Shown here: positions 34,756 through 46,853 of the stretch, in pieces | How the letters are laid out: each line of letters opens with the position of its first letter | How positions within the stretch are numbered: position 1 is the stretch's first letter | NCBI GenBank assembly: GCA_019426215.1 | Contig: CM033391.1 | Coordinates: 12,202,708-12,266,707 of the forward strand | Source of the DNA: Buddleja alternifolia | Lineage: Eukaryota > Streptophyta > Magnoliopsida > Lamiales > Scrophulariaceae | Reading direction: 5' to 3' | Length of the DNA stretch: 64,000 nt | Made by a program: the position numbers and the translations under genes | Notes under the pieces: model-generated | Databases searched by the model: none | What the model saw: the letters and a program-made list of their open reading frames with translations, nothing else | Told to the model about the DNA's origin: nothing

Positions 34756-37065
34756 TGTTATTTCACCTTTGAGCTAGTTGAGAGTTGTCCAACTTGAGTT
34801 ATGAGTAGGAATGGTTTCTTTTTCATTTTTAGGAAGAAAAAAAAAAGGCTGAAATCATAGTCTAATTGATTTTATAGGCCCATTTGTCATTTTATTTATT
34901 AGAATTGCATACATAGACAAAACATCAAATCAAATCAGTTTTTCTCTAGCTGTACGAGGAGAAAACTTCCTATACGGTATTACATAGGCTTGGAAGGCCC
35001 TAAAGATTAAAGTGTTGCTAATAGAGGAAAGAAGACAGTAATTGATCTTGTTGGGGCAAGTTAGGAGTAAGGCCATTGGCCAAGGCCTTGATTTGGACTA
35101 GTAATGAATGTGTTACTACCGTTCCACATCAAATAGAGACGGGTTACTTAAGAGGCATATAAGTTCCAAGCTTCTCTCTCTTCAAAGAAGCGTCTTTTAA
35201 GGACATTATCGTGTGACTTTAGTCGGGGATGGAGTCAGAATTTTTGGCCCAAGGAAAAATATAAAAAAAAAAAATGGGGCAAAACTTGATATTTTAATCT
35301 TTGGCATGACAAATTTTTTATTTCAAAAACTTGTATGCTAGAAAAAAAATTATTAAAAGTTGAGGGATGGCAGTCGCCACCACCCTCCCCCCTCCCCCAA
35401 TCTCTAGCTCTAACTAAAGCAGATCATACATCATGCAGAGTTTTTAATGTACAAGAAGGCGGAGTACACCACATCATAACAAACCGCCCAAACCCGATCA
35501 CATACACCCCTAAACATTAGTTTTTTTATAAAATCATCGTCGAATCATTAGATGACAACATTGTACCTGGTTTATTTTAAATCTTAAAGGCTTTCATTAT
35601 CTTTTAACCTCATAATATCAACTCGATATTTCTCTAGATAGAAATTAAGTTTCAATAATATAATACTACAAATTAGTAAAGTGAAATTAAACAAATTCCT
35701 TGAGATCAAGTTTGACTAAGATAATACTACAAATTAGTAAAATGAAACTATGGTTTGAGAGGGGGATGATGCAATTATACTTCATTTAGATTTCCTCTCT
35801 TATAAAAAGTGGTGACTGACTTAAACATAAGAGGTGGTACACTTTGGCGAACCACAGCTTTCAATTCAGATATTCGAGAACATGAAGCTAGGATGATTTT
35901 TGGACGCAGAAGTATCTACATCAAATATCAAGATTTTACACAAACAAATACGGACAGTACAAAAATGTGAAGCAAGAAGATTTGATTTATAATAAATATT
36001 GTTATACAGTTCAATAACCAACAATAACTAAACAGACATTATATCAATAACCAACAATAACTAAATAGACATTATATCTTCTTCGCAATCTTCATACTAA
36101 AGATAACGCCGAAGTGTAGGGAGACTAATTATCGACATACCAAAGACAGTTTAATTTGCAAATCTCGAAGCATTTGAATGTCGGACAAACAAACATCGAT
36201 CCAGCATTAATCTCAATATGCTTTTTCTACTCCATCAAAAATCCTAAAAGACAAAAAGAGAAGTCAAGAGATATGTCTTTTCTCGTAGAAACTATAGAAG
36301 TAGGCAATTTCATATTCACATCACAGCATGTGTATATCAAATGAAGAAAGAATAGAAAATCAAACCAAAGAACAAAAGCAGCAAAGACTGGAACTAGTGA
36401 TAACATGTGATTATATATGTCGCATAACCTAATAATCTTTTTCTTTTTTTGTGTATATACGGATACTCAGTTTCCTCGCATTTTCTTCTTCATCTATTCT
36501 CATTTCTCTCTTGTCTCAATCTCTGAATTTTTTTATTTTCAAGAACAAACTGCTGGAAGATATCTGTATTTAACTTAGATAAGCCATAGCCAGAATAATT
36601 CCAAGTATATTTCCATTAATTGGCAGAACGAACAATAATTGTGGAGCTGAGGCACAATGGAGTGTCGACCATTGAAGGCTCCTTGATTTGAAACTATCAC
36701 TTTACATGCTCCATGATGAACCAGCCCAAAGGGAAGCATGAGATTATAGGAGCAGATTACAACCGCCAGTAAGATGTTAGAAAATGATTTCCAAATTTAT
36801 ACAATACTCTAAAAGTGAGATCATATTTGTAATTGAATATTTCATTTATTAACTGTTGATGAATCTGAACAGAACAAATTCAATCATTATTGATTCATGT
36901 AAACCAATTTCTTCTCTTAATGTCATGAACGAACTGGCTCAAGTGGGCTCTATGAGTTTTTCGGAGGAATATAATATCAACCATAAGTGATTCAATTGAG
37001 ACTATCAACAATAAACAGAAAAAAGGAAGACAAACAAAAACATGTGTGTGTGTGTGGGTGTGTGG

Positions 37066-37096
<31 letters not shown>

Positions 37097-37983
37097 ATTA
37101 TATATATATATATGAACTAAAAATATCTGAGATGTATGGCCAACTGGATATGATTAGAAAGCTTAAAGAGGAAGAGCAATATTCTGCAGCACGCAGATTG
37201 ATTCTGGACTTAGCATAATTTCACAGAATGTGTTGCTTATCATTCTTCGAAATGCTTCAACTATCTACAAAAAATACTTCTAGGTCTCTAAACCTTTATA
37301 ACTATTTATTCATTTTGTCGTCTTTTTATGTCAATTTGAAGATAATTCTGCTTTATGGCTTCACTCAGCTGAACTTTTCGCTTTCTTGTCCTCATATTGC
37401 AATATTTGAAGAAGAAAGTGTGATGACGGAGAATGAAGGAATTCTTTCTACAATAATTAAAGGCTATTGTTAAGTTGCTCTAATTGACACTCCATTTGAA
37501 GAAGCAACCCCGATAAATCACAAGATATTGAAAAGGAATAATGATCACAAGAATTGTGTCTTGGGGGGGAATGAAAAAGAGATTTTATGATGATATTATT
37601 CGATGTGCACGACTTCTAAGGAATAAAGGGATTCCCTTCAAGTGAATTATCTTCAAGTGGAAGCGACAAATACTTGAACTTCAAATGATAACATGGAAAG
37701 AGGGAATGACCGAGTGGGTCAAGACTTCCGACTAATTATTGATAGGATCACCAGTGCTTGAATAACTTCTAATGAATATTTTCATGTAGATTCTATAATC
37801 TCAAAGTTCCCAAGGGAAGAGCATCGGAATTTGCATATTAAGAAAGAGACACAGGACCATGAAAAAGTAACTCATGAAGGGCCCATTGTCAAAACTCATG
37901 CAGAGCAACATTAAAGGTCAACAAAGAACAAATAGGCAAAGCAGAAAAGTATGATAGGAAAACAATTAAACAGCTTGAGAATG
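34756..37983. other. Long intergenic spacer
   Basis: AT-rich with a (TG)n(TA)n microsatellite at about 37043-37110. No gene or bounded element was recognised; the last few hundred bases may hold the 3' UTR of the RRM gene. Confidence 0.4.
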
Positions 37984-39487
37984 TCAAACCTGACTTCCTT
38001 GCCTTCTCCCTCTGTGGGCATAATGAATGCGGATATTTCTGCCATCCAGTAACTACATGAAGAGAACACCTGATGATGTTACTGAAGAATTTACATTCAG
38101 GCACGTAAGAACATCAATATTCTAAAATACCTGACCATCCATTTCCTTTAAAGCTTTGCTTGCTGCTGTCTCAGAGGAGTAATTCACAAATCCGTATCCT
38201 CTTGATTTGCCACTTACTCGGTCACATATTACCTTAACTGCTAATAATGGAAAGTCACTTTCCGAAAAAATAATGTCGAATAAATTAAAAAATTCATAAT
38301 ACACCCACTAACATACCTTCAACTACTTCACCATATTCCTCAAACGCATCCTTCAAAATACTTTCGTTGGTATCATAAGAAAGTCCTAGAAACAAAAACA
38401 GTTCCATTTGGTTCACCATTTCGGTTCAGAGAAAATAATTTGGGTGCTGAACTAATTAAAGTATATCACGATAGTTGATGTGAATTATGGTTATTATGAA
38501 AGCACATTTATGATGGTGAAGATGAGGAGATGAGGTAAAGGTCAAAAGTTAATGAAGTTAGCAATTCAACGTAGTAGCGTCAAAATCCTTTGATCATTTT
38601 CCACCAATTTCTGTAATTGAAAAGCGAGAAGTAGAATCACATAAAGTGAAGGAGAGGGGACCGATATGAAGAATAATGTCAGCACAACAGTCACATAAAA
38701 GCATAGCAGCTTCATAGAAAAGATAGGAAAGGCAAAAGAGATTCAAAAGCCATATCTTTTCTAAATTACAGTGGAATAAAGTTGGTCTCTCATAAAGACG
38801 AAAAGAGTACCTCAACCACTAATTATTGTTCATTATCGTGTCGTCAAGCTTAAAATTATTTACAACATATTTCTATCTTAATCTTAAAAACGTCCAATTC
38901 TAAGAGCTACTCTGACATTGCAGATCAAATTTAGAATATGCAATGAGCTGCTGAAGAATTAAAGAAATCCAATCCTGCCATTAACATACATGGTACCTGT
39001 CTTCTGAGTCCTGAGGAATGTAAATTACTTGCAATCCGTAATCAAAAAATTCAGCTTATCAAGCTGCGAAACTTAGTTAAGTCAAACGTCAAGAAAAATC
39101 TTAGACAATACCGAAAACTTTATGGATGAAAACGCTTGAACAAATAATCAACATATGCACTAATTCTAACATGCATTAGTGTTTTGTTCGAAAAATGACA
39201 GAGCTTTTCTCTCGCTAGGGCATTTTATCAAACAGGTGAGAGATTAAGATATAATAAAAACAGACAATTTTCTTTCATGTGCTTTATGGTCGAACGCCTT
39301 GTAGTTCCAGACACCAATTAAGCATATTTACAAGCGAACATACACACATACATATATATATATATATATACATATAGATATAGAGAGAGAGACCTCCAAC
39401 AAACAGTTGGGTGCAAGAATTCCGCAGTGTGAGCCATCTATGGGGGGAAGACGTAAAGGCAGGAACAACTCTATTCAGGCAATGCAT
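37984..39487 (-). CDS. Small single-RRM RNA-binding protein, probably organellar
   Basis: Four minus-strand exons: 39487-39394, 38385-38317, 38237-38131 and 38052-37984. All junctions are GT-AG and in phase, totalling 339 nt (112 residues). It encodes a short N-terminus rich in Arg, Ser and hydroxylated residues with few acidic ones (mitochondrial or plastid transit-like), then one RRM with RNP2 LFVGGL and RNP1 KSRGYGFV, and a short basic tail (HRGRRQGSQV). Aromatic RNP positions are retained, so RNA binding is expected. Size and layout fit the small plant organellar glycine-rich/ORRM-like RBPs used in organelle RNA processing, but there is no glycine-rich tail. The exact orthologue is not identified. 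The gene appears intact; intron 1 is about 1 kb and contains a (TA)n tract next to the donor. Confidence 0.8.
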
Positions 39488-40126
39488 CTACAGCTCCCAG
39501 TCACCAATCCCTTTTAAAATTGAAAGTGACGACGATTGGATCAACTTCCTTCAACAATCAAGAAAAACGAACACTAATGAGTACTTATGCAAGGATTTCA
39601 TAGGCGTTAATAAAAACAGACTATTCAATTTATTAGCCCCACCTAATCTGGTGTTGCACATGAATCTTATCTGACTAGACATTATAAATCAACATGTAAA
39701 ATTGCATATGGACACATAATTAGCACAATTTATTGTTTCCCATTAATCATTCTCAGAAGCAAAGGAAAAAAACAAAGGAATAAAGCAATATCAAAATTAG
39801 AGATGAACATATAATGAAATTCATTTATATGGGGGCATCTACCTTTTGCATCAAAACAAACCCTATTTTCACCATTTTGCATCTAAAACACCCAAAATAT
39901 AAGCAGGAAAACACACACACACACACACACACAAACACCAAACAGTAAGCATAAGATCCGAAAATGTAGTTTCATTCACTTAAATTCATAATAAAAACGG
40001 GCTCTAAACAACAATTAACTATAGAATTACTACAACCATCCATATTTTTTTCCTTTCAAATTCTCCTAACAAAAGTTCATCTTAGCCCAAAATTACATAC
40101 ATGAGATTAAAACCTAATCAACCAAA
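39488..40126. other. Spacer between the RRM and H2A genes
   Basis: Contains the RRM 5' flank and the H2A 3' UTR, with a (CA)n microsatellite at about 39911-39932. No other gene seen. Confidence 0.5.
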
Positions 40127-40679
40127 TCAAGCAGCAGCCTTCTTCGGCGACTTCGCAGCCTTCGTCGGCGACTTAGGCTCCTTCGCAGCCTTATCTCCGC
40201 CAGTCTTCTTCGGCAACAGCACCGGGTTAATGTTTGGCAACACACCACCATGAGCAATCGTCACTCCTTGCAACAATTTCCCTAGCTCCTCATCATTCCT
40301 CACAGCCAAAAGCACATGCCTCGGTATAATCCTGCTCTTCTTGTTGTCTCTCGCCGCATTTCCAGCCAATTCCAAAACCTAAATTCAACCAAAACACACG
40401 CAAAAAAACAATTAATTGCCTTCGATAACAACAGATCTAACGATGAATAGTGCTATTTATTTTATTTACCTCAGCAGCTAAATACTCCAAAACCGCCGCC
40501 ATGTAAATCGGAGCTCCGGTGCCAACACGCTGTGCGTAGCGGCCTTTCTTCAGGAAACGGGCGATTCTTCCGACCGGAAATTGAAGGCCGGCTCTGACGG
40601 ACTTCGTAACCGACTTCTTCTTCGGGCCGCCGCCCTTCCTGCCTCCAGCGCCCTTCTTGATTTTACCGGCAGCCTCCAT
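40127..40679 (-). CDS. Histone H2A, H2A.W variant
   Basis: Core nucleosome histone. Two exons, 40679-40470 and 40378-40127, with a 91-bp GT-AG intron after LEYLAAE. Together they encode 153 residues. The histone fold is intact ([14 protein letters not shown], then [36 protein letters not shown] and an acidic-patch region). The long C-terminal tail carries KSPTK and KSPKK minor-groove-binding motifs, which define plant H2A.W, the variant enriched in constitutive heterochromatin. There is no SQ(E/D) motif, arguing against H2A.X. The start is the ATG of MEAAGK. Intact and probably expressed; the promoter is annotated separately. Confidence 0.95.
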
Positions 40680-40784
40680 TGATGAGTTTAGAGAGAGAAA
40701 GTATTGTAATTGCTACGGAAAAATGAGAGAGTGTATCTATGTATCTATCTGTCACAACGGATGATTCGGGAATGATGAACGGGG

Positions 40785-40900
40785 TTGCGTTTATATAGTG
40801 GTGGTGGTAGTGGCATTGGCCTCGAGGGGTCGGTAATGGTAGCCGTTGGATCTGGATTTAATTGACGTCGTGGGATGTGGGGTACCGATCCGCGTCATAT
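40785..40900 (-). promoter_or_regulatory. Histone-type promoter of the H2A.W gene
   Basis: Upstream of the gene on the minus strand: TATA box TATATAA (about 40791-40797), hexamer ACGTCA (about 40863-40868) and octamer CGCGGATC (40887-40894). Hexamer plus octamer is the arrangement driving replication-linked expression of plant histone genes. Confidence 0.7.
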
Positions 40901-41052
40901 GAAATGAGCCAATGGGAAGGAAGTTGTGAATTTGAATTTTTTGGGGAATGAATTTGGTTCGCTTTCTCCCGCGCTGCCAATTCATTTTTGCTTTTCAAAT
41001 TGTTTCCTTTTTTGGCAAGTCCAAACATTTTTTTTTTCATCGGAGATGTTTA

Positions 41053-41598
41053 GGCTCTGATTGTTTATATTTTTGAGATAAAATTCTGAAAAAAATTTGG
41101 GAAATACGTACTACATGGATTCGTGTGAGAATTGATGTGATGTGTGTTGTGTTTGTTTATATTTTTAAATAGTGGTTGAGATTTGTAGAATGTGTCAAAT
41201 CAATAATAATTGGTTGATGTATGATGAGTTAAATAATTGAGTTAGTTATTTGTGTAATGATTATGTGAATAAATAAATAATAGAATAAGATAGATAGATA
41301 TATAAAGTTAATTTAATATTAATATATTTTGAAATTTGAAATTTGAATTTGAAATTTATTATTAATATATAGTAAAAGTGGAAGATTGAATAAAAAAGTA
41401 ATGATTGGAGGAAATGATGTTGATTGATAAATGTGTGAAATGATTGATATAGTGAGTGATATGTAGTTATATGGGGAATTGAAAAAGTTAAGTTGAAAAA
41501 AGTAGAATTTAGATGAAAATAGCTTGTGTTATGAATTTTTGGAATTTTGTGATCCAAGATATTGAAAATGAAATTTGAAAACATAAACAAACAAGGCC
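41053..41598. mobile_element. Tourist-like (PIF/Harbinger) MITE, copy 2
   Basis: 546 bp, ends GGCTCTGATTGTTTATAT and ...AAACATAAACAAACAAGGCC, TTA duplicated at 41050-41052 and 41599-41601. AT-rich and non-coding. Related to the element at 6858-7374. Confidence 0.85.
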
Positions 41599-41601
41599 TT
41601 A

Positions 41602-44124
41602 GTTTGTTTATGAACAAATAGGAGAAAATAAATAAGTAATGAAAAATTTACTACGGTCTAAAATGTGTTTACTCGTTTTATAAATTTTTATGACCTCGTG
41701 AACTTTATGAGATGTAAGTTTTATTGTGATACGGTATACATTTTTTTCCCTTTTATATTGCATTTTTTATAATTAGTTCTGTTAGATATTAATGAAAGAA
41801 ACATCTACTCTAGCACGATATCTGTCAAACTTGGTACAGAATATTGACGAAAACCAAAAAAAGACAGAAAAGTAACTTACTCCAATTTGTGCAGGGAGGA
41901 ATTTTTTTCGAAAAAGCTTGAATGCTCCAAAAAGGGTGCAATGAACAAACCATGTCTAATTTCGTCTCCGAGGAGCTGAAGAGAACAAATACCAACCACA
42001 CTTACATCCTTGGTGTATATTTCTTTTAATGAATATCATGCCGAATAAGATCATCACTATCGATTTCCTCAAGTGCTCCAATATAACACCTTCAACACAA
42101 AGCAAAACACAAAAACATCAAAAAAAGGTTAAATTGAAAATAAACATTGCAAAAGACAAGGAAAAATTAAATGCATAAATTAACAAAATTCAGGCACCAT
42201 AGTAGCAAAATAAATTAAACAAATCATGGTGAGTCTAAAATTCGATCCAAAGATTGACCAAGTCCTTAGTCACCATCTGCGCTATCAACCCAATAGAAGG
42301 GTAGGCAAGAGACATTTGCTAGGTTGTGGCAACTAGAGAGTCTGGGAGGCAAAAGATGTAGCCTCTAAGTAAGCGTAATTAGGTTCCCTGAGGCCAACGA
42401 CCAGGCTAAGGAGCAAGCAAGGCATGGATTGAAATTGTAGAAGGTGGGATTCAATAGATCGGCAGATAAGAGAGGAACAGGCTACGAGAGAATGGTGGTG
42501 CAAGGAAACGGTGGTGGAGGGGCGGACGAAAATGAGTGATGAGGGGTTTTAGTTTGGGACAACAGTGGTTGCATTGCAGGTGTGGGGGATGCAACCAGAT
42601 CCAAAGGATCTTGGCGTGAGACGATAGGAATTGCCAAGAGGAAACTCTGACGACGAAACGGAAACGATCCAAATTTATGATATAGTGCATAGAAAAAGAT
42701 GGAAAGATGGAAAGATGGAAATTTATAAATGACAGACATGATGTCTATAAGTTGGGATGGCGGCGACAGTAGGAAATAAGAAAAAACCCTAGAAGTCACT
42801 ATACACTCTTAGAGAGAAAGTAAAGAAGCGATTTAATGCCTAAAAAGTACACAAAATCTCATTTACCTTATATTACATCTCATTGTAGAGATTTAGTAAG
42901 ACATAACGAGTCAAAATAAAGTTTAATGGATTAGTTGATGCCAATTTAGTTTTTCCTGCATTGGCTTGATTGAGCTTCTTGACATTTGTTTTCCCTTTAA
43001 TGCAATCATTTAGTTACTAAATAATTACAATACCGCTTACTTTTTTCCTCCAAATATTGTAATTTTGAGTGACATATGAACGGTCACATTGCTTCATATT
43101 TTGGTTCTCATTAATTGAAGAGCGTAAAAAAATTTGACACTTTTATGATAATTACTATTTGTTATAATAAGTTCCGAGTATGCTAAATTTTGTCATGTAT
43201 TTTTACCTTTTAAGTTCTTGATAAATGTTTGTACTGCAAGAATTTATGTCAGTTATCATATTCTCATATTAGGCCATCATTAATTTCTTTACTACTCTTG
43301 TAATAAGCACTTTCTTTTTTATTGAGTTGCAGATCCCGAAGAATTCTCGGGAGTGTTTGATCATCTTGCCCTTTCAATGTTTCTCTTTTCTACCTTCTCC
43401 GGAGCCGGTCGCCTGACCCTCTTCTTTGCGAATTGCACATTCATTTTCCTCTATCAATTCATTTTCTTTGACTAAGTGGGTGCCGAGGATACTAGTCAAC
43501 ACGCAGAAGGAGCCTATTTGTATGATCTCTCCGAAGTTTCTCCTAACTATCTGTATTTTCACTAAAGGCCTATCTCATCATAGTAGGAGTTGAGAGGCGA
43601 ACCCATTCCCTAGATGCCCTCTCTATTTGGTCATGTTTTCTTTAGGGTGGATCTAATCCCCATTCTACTCTCATTATGGGGAGGAGGTCTTCCTTCAAGC
43701 TCAAGCTCTTTCGAATAGATAGTCCCAGGATATTGGAGGTCCATGAAAAGGAGCTTATCTCTTTACCAGTTATCGAAAGATGTCCAAAGTACAACTTAGT
43801 TTAGTCACATGTTTTCTAAACAATCTAGGTGAATGAACTTATTTCAAATCACAATTTATAAGCCATATTTATGCATTTATGACATATATCAATCCTAATC
43901 GAATTGCATCACATGATGATTTGAGTGTGAGTCTATGATGCACGGATATAGAACAATTCATAAAAAATTAAAGACACGATACGCCTCCGACATGACTTTT
44001 CAATATATATTTAAATATATATACACACAAACATATATATATATATGGGCTTTTTATTAAAATAATATAAAATTATAATAAATTTCTGAAACTAATACTA
44101 TTTGAGAGACTTTATGAAAACAAC
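41602..44124. other. Intergenic spacer 5' of the pararetrovirus
   Basis: AT-rich, with a few short ORFs of unlikely composition (42450-42800). Positions 43330-43790 have a balanced, non-repetitive composition reminiscent of plant mitochondrial non-coding DNA, but I could not match a mitochondrial gene. Confidence 0.35.
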
Positions 44125-44260
44125 ACAAGACGGCATTTAGCATGACATCTTCCCTGTTCCAAATTTTGCGTTATTAGTCCTTAAGCTTTACTATATTATA
44201 CATTATGACCCCAATTTAAGAAAAATGATAATTTTAAACCCCAAAATGATTAGGTTTTAG
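44125..44260. repeat. Left arm of the inverted repeat flanking the pararetrovirus
   Basis: Diverged inverted copy of 52211-52359. Shared blocks are ACAAGACGGCATTTAGCATG, AGTCCTTAAGCTTTACTATA and ATTAGGTTTTAG. Confidence 0.5.
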
Positions 44261-44326
44261 AGCAAAAGGTTGGGAAAATTTAGCTTGTAACGAGCGATTC
44301 ATGATGAGACCGATCCACAGAAAAAA

Positions 44327-44339
44327 TGGTATCAGAGCC
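44327..44339 (+). promoter_or_regulatory. tRNA-iMet primer-binding site of the pararetrovirus
   Basis: TGGTATCAGAGCC, complementary to the 3' end of initiator tRNA-Met. It primes minus-strand DNA synthesis and defines genome position 1 in Caulimoviridae. Confidence 0.9.
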
Positions 44340-44405
44340 TAGGTTTATTGATGAAATACTTAAATAATTTTACAAGATTTATTCTAAATCCCTAAGTGAG
44401 GAGAA

Positions 44406-44738
44406 ATGAAACAAGAAATGGAACCGAACAATAGTTCGATTTACGAAGAAAATCAAGAGTATTTCCAGATTCAGGAAAGACAGAAGGAAAAACGGTTTGA
44501 TCGTTATATCCGAAACGTACTCCGGATATCAGCCGGAATCAAGAAGGAATTAGCAAAGGAAGTTCCACTCCAAGCTGAGCTCCAAGATTCGATCAGATAT
44601 TATCAACGGAAGTTTGATATGGATGGTCACTTCGAGGGCAATGTGGCAAGGAAATTTCAACTTGCACAAATCGAAGGCAAATGGACAAAGGACCAAGATT
44701 GCCTTACAAGAAGCAAAAGAGGTAACCCTTTCATTTAA
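44406..44738 (+). CDS. Pararetrovirus ORF1, small protein
   Basis: 110 codons, highly charged, predicted mostly helical. First ORF after the primer site, in the position of the small ORF1 proteins of badna- and tungroviruses, whose roles are poorly defined (virion-associated or membrane-related). No motif is recognised. Its stop lies 3 nt before the ORF2 ATG, suggesting translation by leaky scanning or reinitiation. Function is inferred from position only. Confidence 0.7.
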   Translation: MKQEMEPNNSSIYEENQEYFQIQERQKEKRFDRYIRNVLRISAGIKKELAKEVPLQAELQDSIRYYQRKFDMDGHFEGNVARKFQLAQIEGKWTKDQDCLTRSKRGNPFI

Positions 44739-44741
44739 TTA

Positions 44742-45113
44742 ATGAATTGGAAAGAAATTGAACCGGATACATCTAAGATTTCTAAAGATCTTAGAGAAAT
44801 CCAAAAGATCGTTCAAAATTACGGACATAGGTTAGAACATCTACCTATGAAAATCGAAAACTTGAACCATAATCTTGAAAAACTCCTCAAGATTATTCCA
44901 GATCTGGATAGATCTGTCTCAGATCTAAAAACAGATGTTTTAGATCTCAAAGAAAGACTAGGAATCGCAGGTTCTTCTAAACAAAAACAAGAAAGAATCC
45001 GTGATTCACTGGGTCAAGTACCTCTTCTGCATCAGAAGGGAAAGGCTAAGGAAATACCTAAGCCAAAAACTCAGGAGGAACTAATGCTTGAGATCCTTAG
45101 AAGTATTAAATAA
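44742..45113 (+). CDS. Pararetrovirus ORF2, coiled-coil virion-associated-like protein
   Basis: 123 codons. A long heptad-like stretch of Ile/Leu with charged residues at about residues 15-75 predicts a coiled coil, followed by a Lys/Pro-rich basic tail ending in a helix (about 105-123). Coiled coil plus basic C-terminus is the design of caulimovirid virion-associated / nucleic-acid-binding proteins (badnavirus ORF2, caulimovirus ORF III). The stop overlaps the coat-protein ATG by one base (TAATG). Confidence 0.65.
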   Translation: MNWKEIEPDTSKISKDLREIQKIVQNYGHRLEHLPMKIENLNHNLEKLLKIIPDLDRSVSDLKTDVLDLKERLGIAGSSKQKQERIRDSLGQVPLLHQKGKAKEIPKPKTQEELMLEILRSIK

Positions 45114-46570
45114 TGGATGTCTCAAGAATAGATCCATCTGATCCACAAGAGTTAGCTGAGTCTTTTTCTCAACTAGCTTTTGTCGACTTGGTCAACGTAA
45201 AAGCCCATGAAACGAATCCCTTAGCATTGGGATTTCCGGGTGAAAGTTCTGCATCTAATAACCCCCTACCAGAGGTTATTCCTCCAACACCAGAGGTTAC
45301 GATGAGAGAACAAGGAGATTTGCATACTAACGCAGGACCCCCTCTTGTGGGTACAACGTATAGAGCAAATCCTTCCAGAAATCCAAACAGGGTACCAGAA
45401 AATACACCATGGGGAAGGACTATGTCTCAACCCTTGCACCCATATGGTACTATCCTGAATTTGGACATCATCGACTTTAGAAACATGGAAAAACTAATCG
45501 ATGAATGGGTAGCGGCTATGAAAATAGCGGCAACAGCTCTAGATCTTGATAAAGAAAACTTTGTCAGATTAATAGAGTTAAGTTTGGAAGGTTCGGTAAA
45601 AATCGGATGGAATCATACCCCCGAAATTACCAAACAGGGAGTCTTAGAAGGCGAATCTAAAAGCATGATTGCCGAACGATTCGGAAGACTTCTTAAAATG
45701 CATTTTGTCGGAGATGGCTACTTCGATCAAAGTAATGCTGAGAAAACCAGAGAGTATACCCAAGCTCTTTATGGTATTGAGTTAAGAAATATCTGTGCAA
45801 TAGATGAATACATCTATTGGTATAGGAAGTATTTCTTTCAGAGTGACGTTGATACGCAGATTGCAGCACCAATGTTCTTTGCAAAAATTTGCAGCCCTTG
45901 GAGAGAAATGTTAACACATTCCTACAAGGTACCGGAAGGACAACTTGATTCAGTAGCCAGACGTATGTCTTTCTTAAAAGACAAACTGAAGGACTGGTGT
46001 TATCAAGCATCCCTTCAAAAAAACATGAAGAGGCTTAGAGGAAAAATGAAGAAAACCCCTCTTCGATGTGATAACAATGATTTTCCATTAATCATAGGCG
46101 AATCATGCGAGCCAAGAAAGAAGAACAAGTCGTTCAAAAGCTCTGATGTCAATCAGGGTTATAAGAAGCGTTCTCCTTTCAGGCGAAAGTCTTGGTGGTT
46201 AAAATCTAAAGCCCGATCTTATAAATCTGGCCAAAGAGCAGGACCATCAAAGGCGTCTTCTCAAGGATCTCGAAAATCCGACGGAAGGAACGTAACAAGA
46301 CGAACTTTCAAACGGGCGCGCACCCGAACAAATGAAAGTTTCAAGGATTGTAACTGCTGGACGTGTAGAGCTCGTGGCCACATTTCCCCAGATTGTCCGC
46401 AAAAGGGTGGTGACGTAAAAAAGTTCGAAGCCACTAACGACATCCTAGATGCAGTATACTATGGCAACTTGGTACCAATCTACCAATTCGAGAATATCCC
46501 CTCAGACGAAAGTGTTTATGAGGAGGAAATCTATAGTGATTCAGAAGAAACATCAACTGAATCAGAATAG
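45113..46570 (+). CDS. Pararetrovirus coat protein (gag-like)
   Basis: 485 codons. An acidic, low-complexity N-terminus precedes a central capsid-like region (about residues 110-310). A basic Lys/Arg/Ser-rich segment (about 335-405) leads to a CX2CX4HX4C zinc knuckle at about residues 413-427 (near 46350-46400), then an acidic Glu/Ser tail. Acidic ends flanking a basic region with one CCHC knuckle are characteristic of caulimovirid coat proteins, which package the DNA genome. It stands as its own ORF, not fused to movement protein or polymerase. No stops or frameshifts. Confidence 0.85.
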   Translation: MDVSRIDPSDPQELAESFSQLAFVDLVNVKAHETNPLALGFPGESSASNNPLPEVIPPTPEVTMREQGDLHTNAGPPLVGTTYRANPSRNPNRVPENTPWGRTMSQPLHPYGTILNLDIIDFRNMEKLIDEWVAAMKIAATALDLDKENFVRLIELSLEGSVKIGWNHTPEITKQGVLEGESKSMIAERFGRLLKMHFVGDGYFDQSNAEKTREYTQALYGIELRNICAIDEYIYWYRKYFFQSDVDTQIAAPMFFAKICSPWREMLTHSYKVPEGQLDSVARRMSFLKDKLKDWCYQASLQKNMKRLRGKMKKTPLRCDNNDFPLIIGESCEPRKKNKSFKSSDVNQGYKKRSPFRRKSWWLKSKARSYKSGQRAGPSKASSQGSRKSDGRNVTRRTFKRARTRTNESFKDCNCWTCRARGHISPDCPQKGGDVKKFEATNDILDAVYYGNLVPIYQFENIPSDESVYEEEIYSDSEETSTESE

Positions 46571-46577
46571 TAATTTC

Positions 46578-46853
46578 ATGCCTGGAATTCCTATTTACAC
46601 GGTTCAACAGCTTAGAACTGTTGTCTCCGATTTCAAAGAAAAAATTGAGGGAAGTAGAATCATGATTCATAGTTATGAGACTACTATCCAATTATTAGGC
46701 GAAACTCCTCTTCGCTTAATGAAGATCAGACAACATAAACATAAAATTGAGGTTTGGTCAAAACATGTTCGTGATCTTGAAGATCATATTGGAAATATGA
46801 TCAGATATAATCGTTCTACATTTAGAGAACGAAACGATCCTCCCAATGGATAA
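46578..46853 (+). CDS. Pararetrovirus small ORF between coat and movement proteins
   Basis: 91 codons from the ATG just after the coat-protein stop; the same frame is open back to 46449 inside the coat-protein ORF. It overlaps the movement-protein start by 8 nt. The product is predicted helical and basic with no recognised motif. The tight overlap pattern and open frame argue for a real gene, but no function can be assigned. Confidence 0.55.
   Translation: MPGIPIYTVQQLRTVVSDFKEKIEGSRIMIHSYETTIQLLGETPLRLMKIRQHKHKIEVWSKHVRDLEDHIGNMIRYNRSTFRERNDPPNG

Noticed and set aside
42451..42799. Overlapping minus-strand ORFs of 79 and 105 codons
   Set aside because: Two open frames over the same DNA with Phe/Ser/Pro-rich composition, no domain and no splice context.
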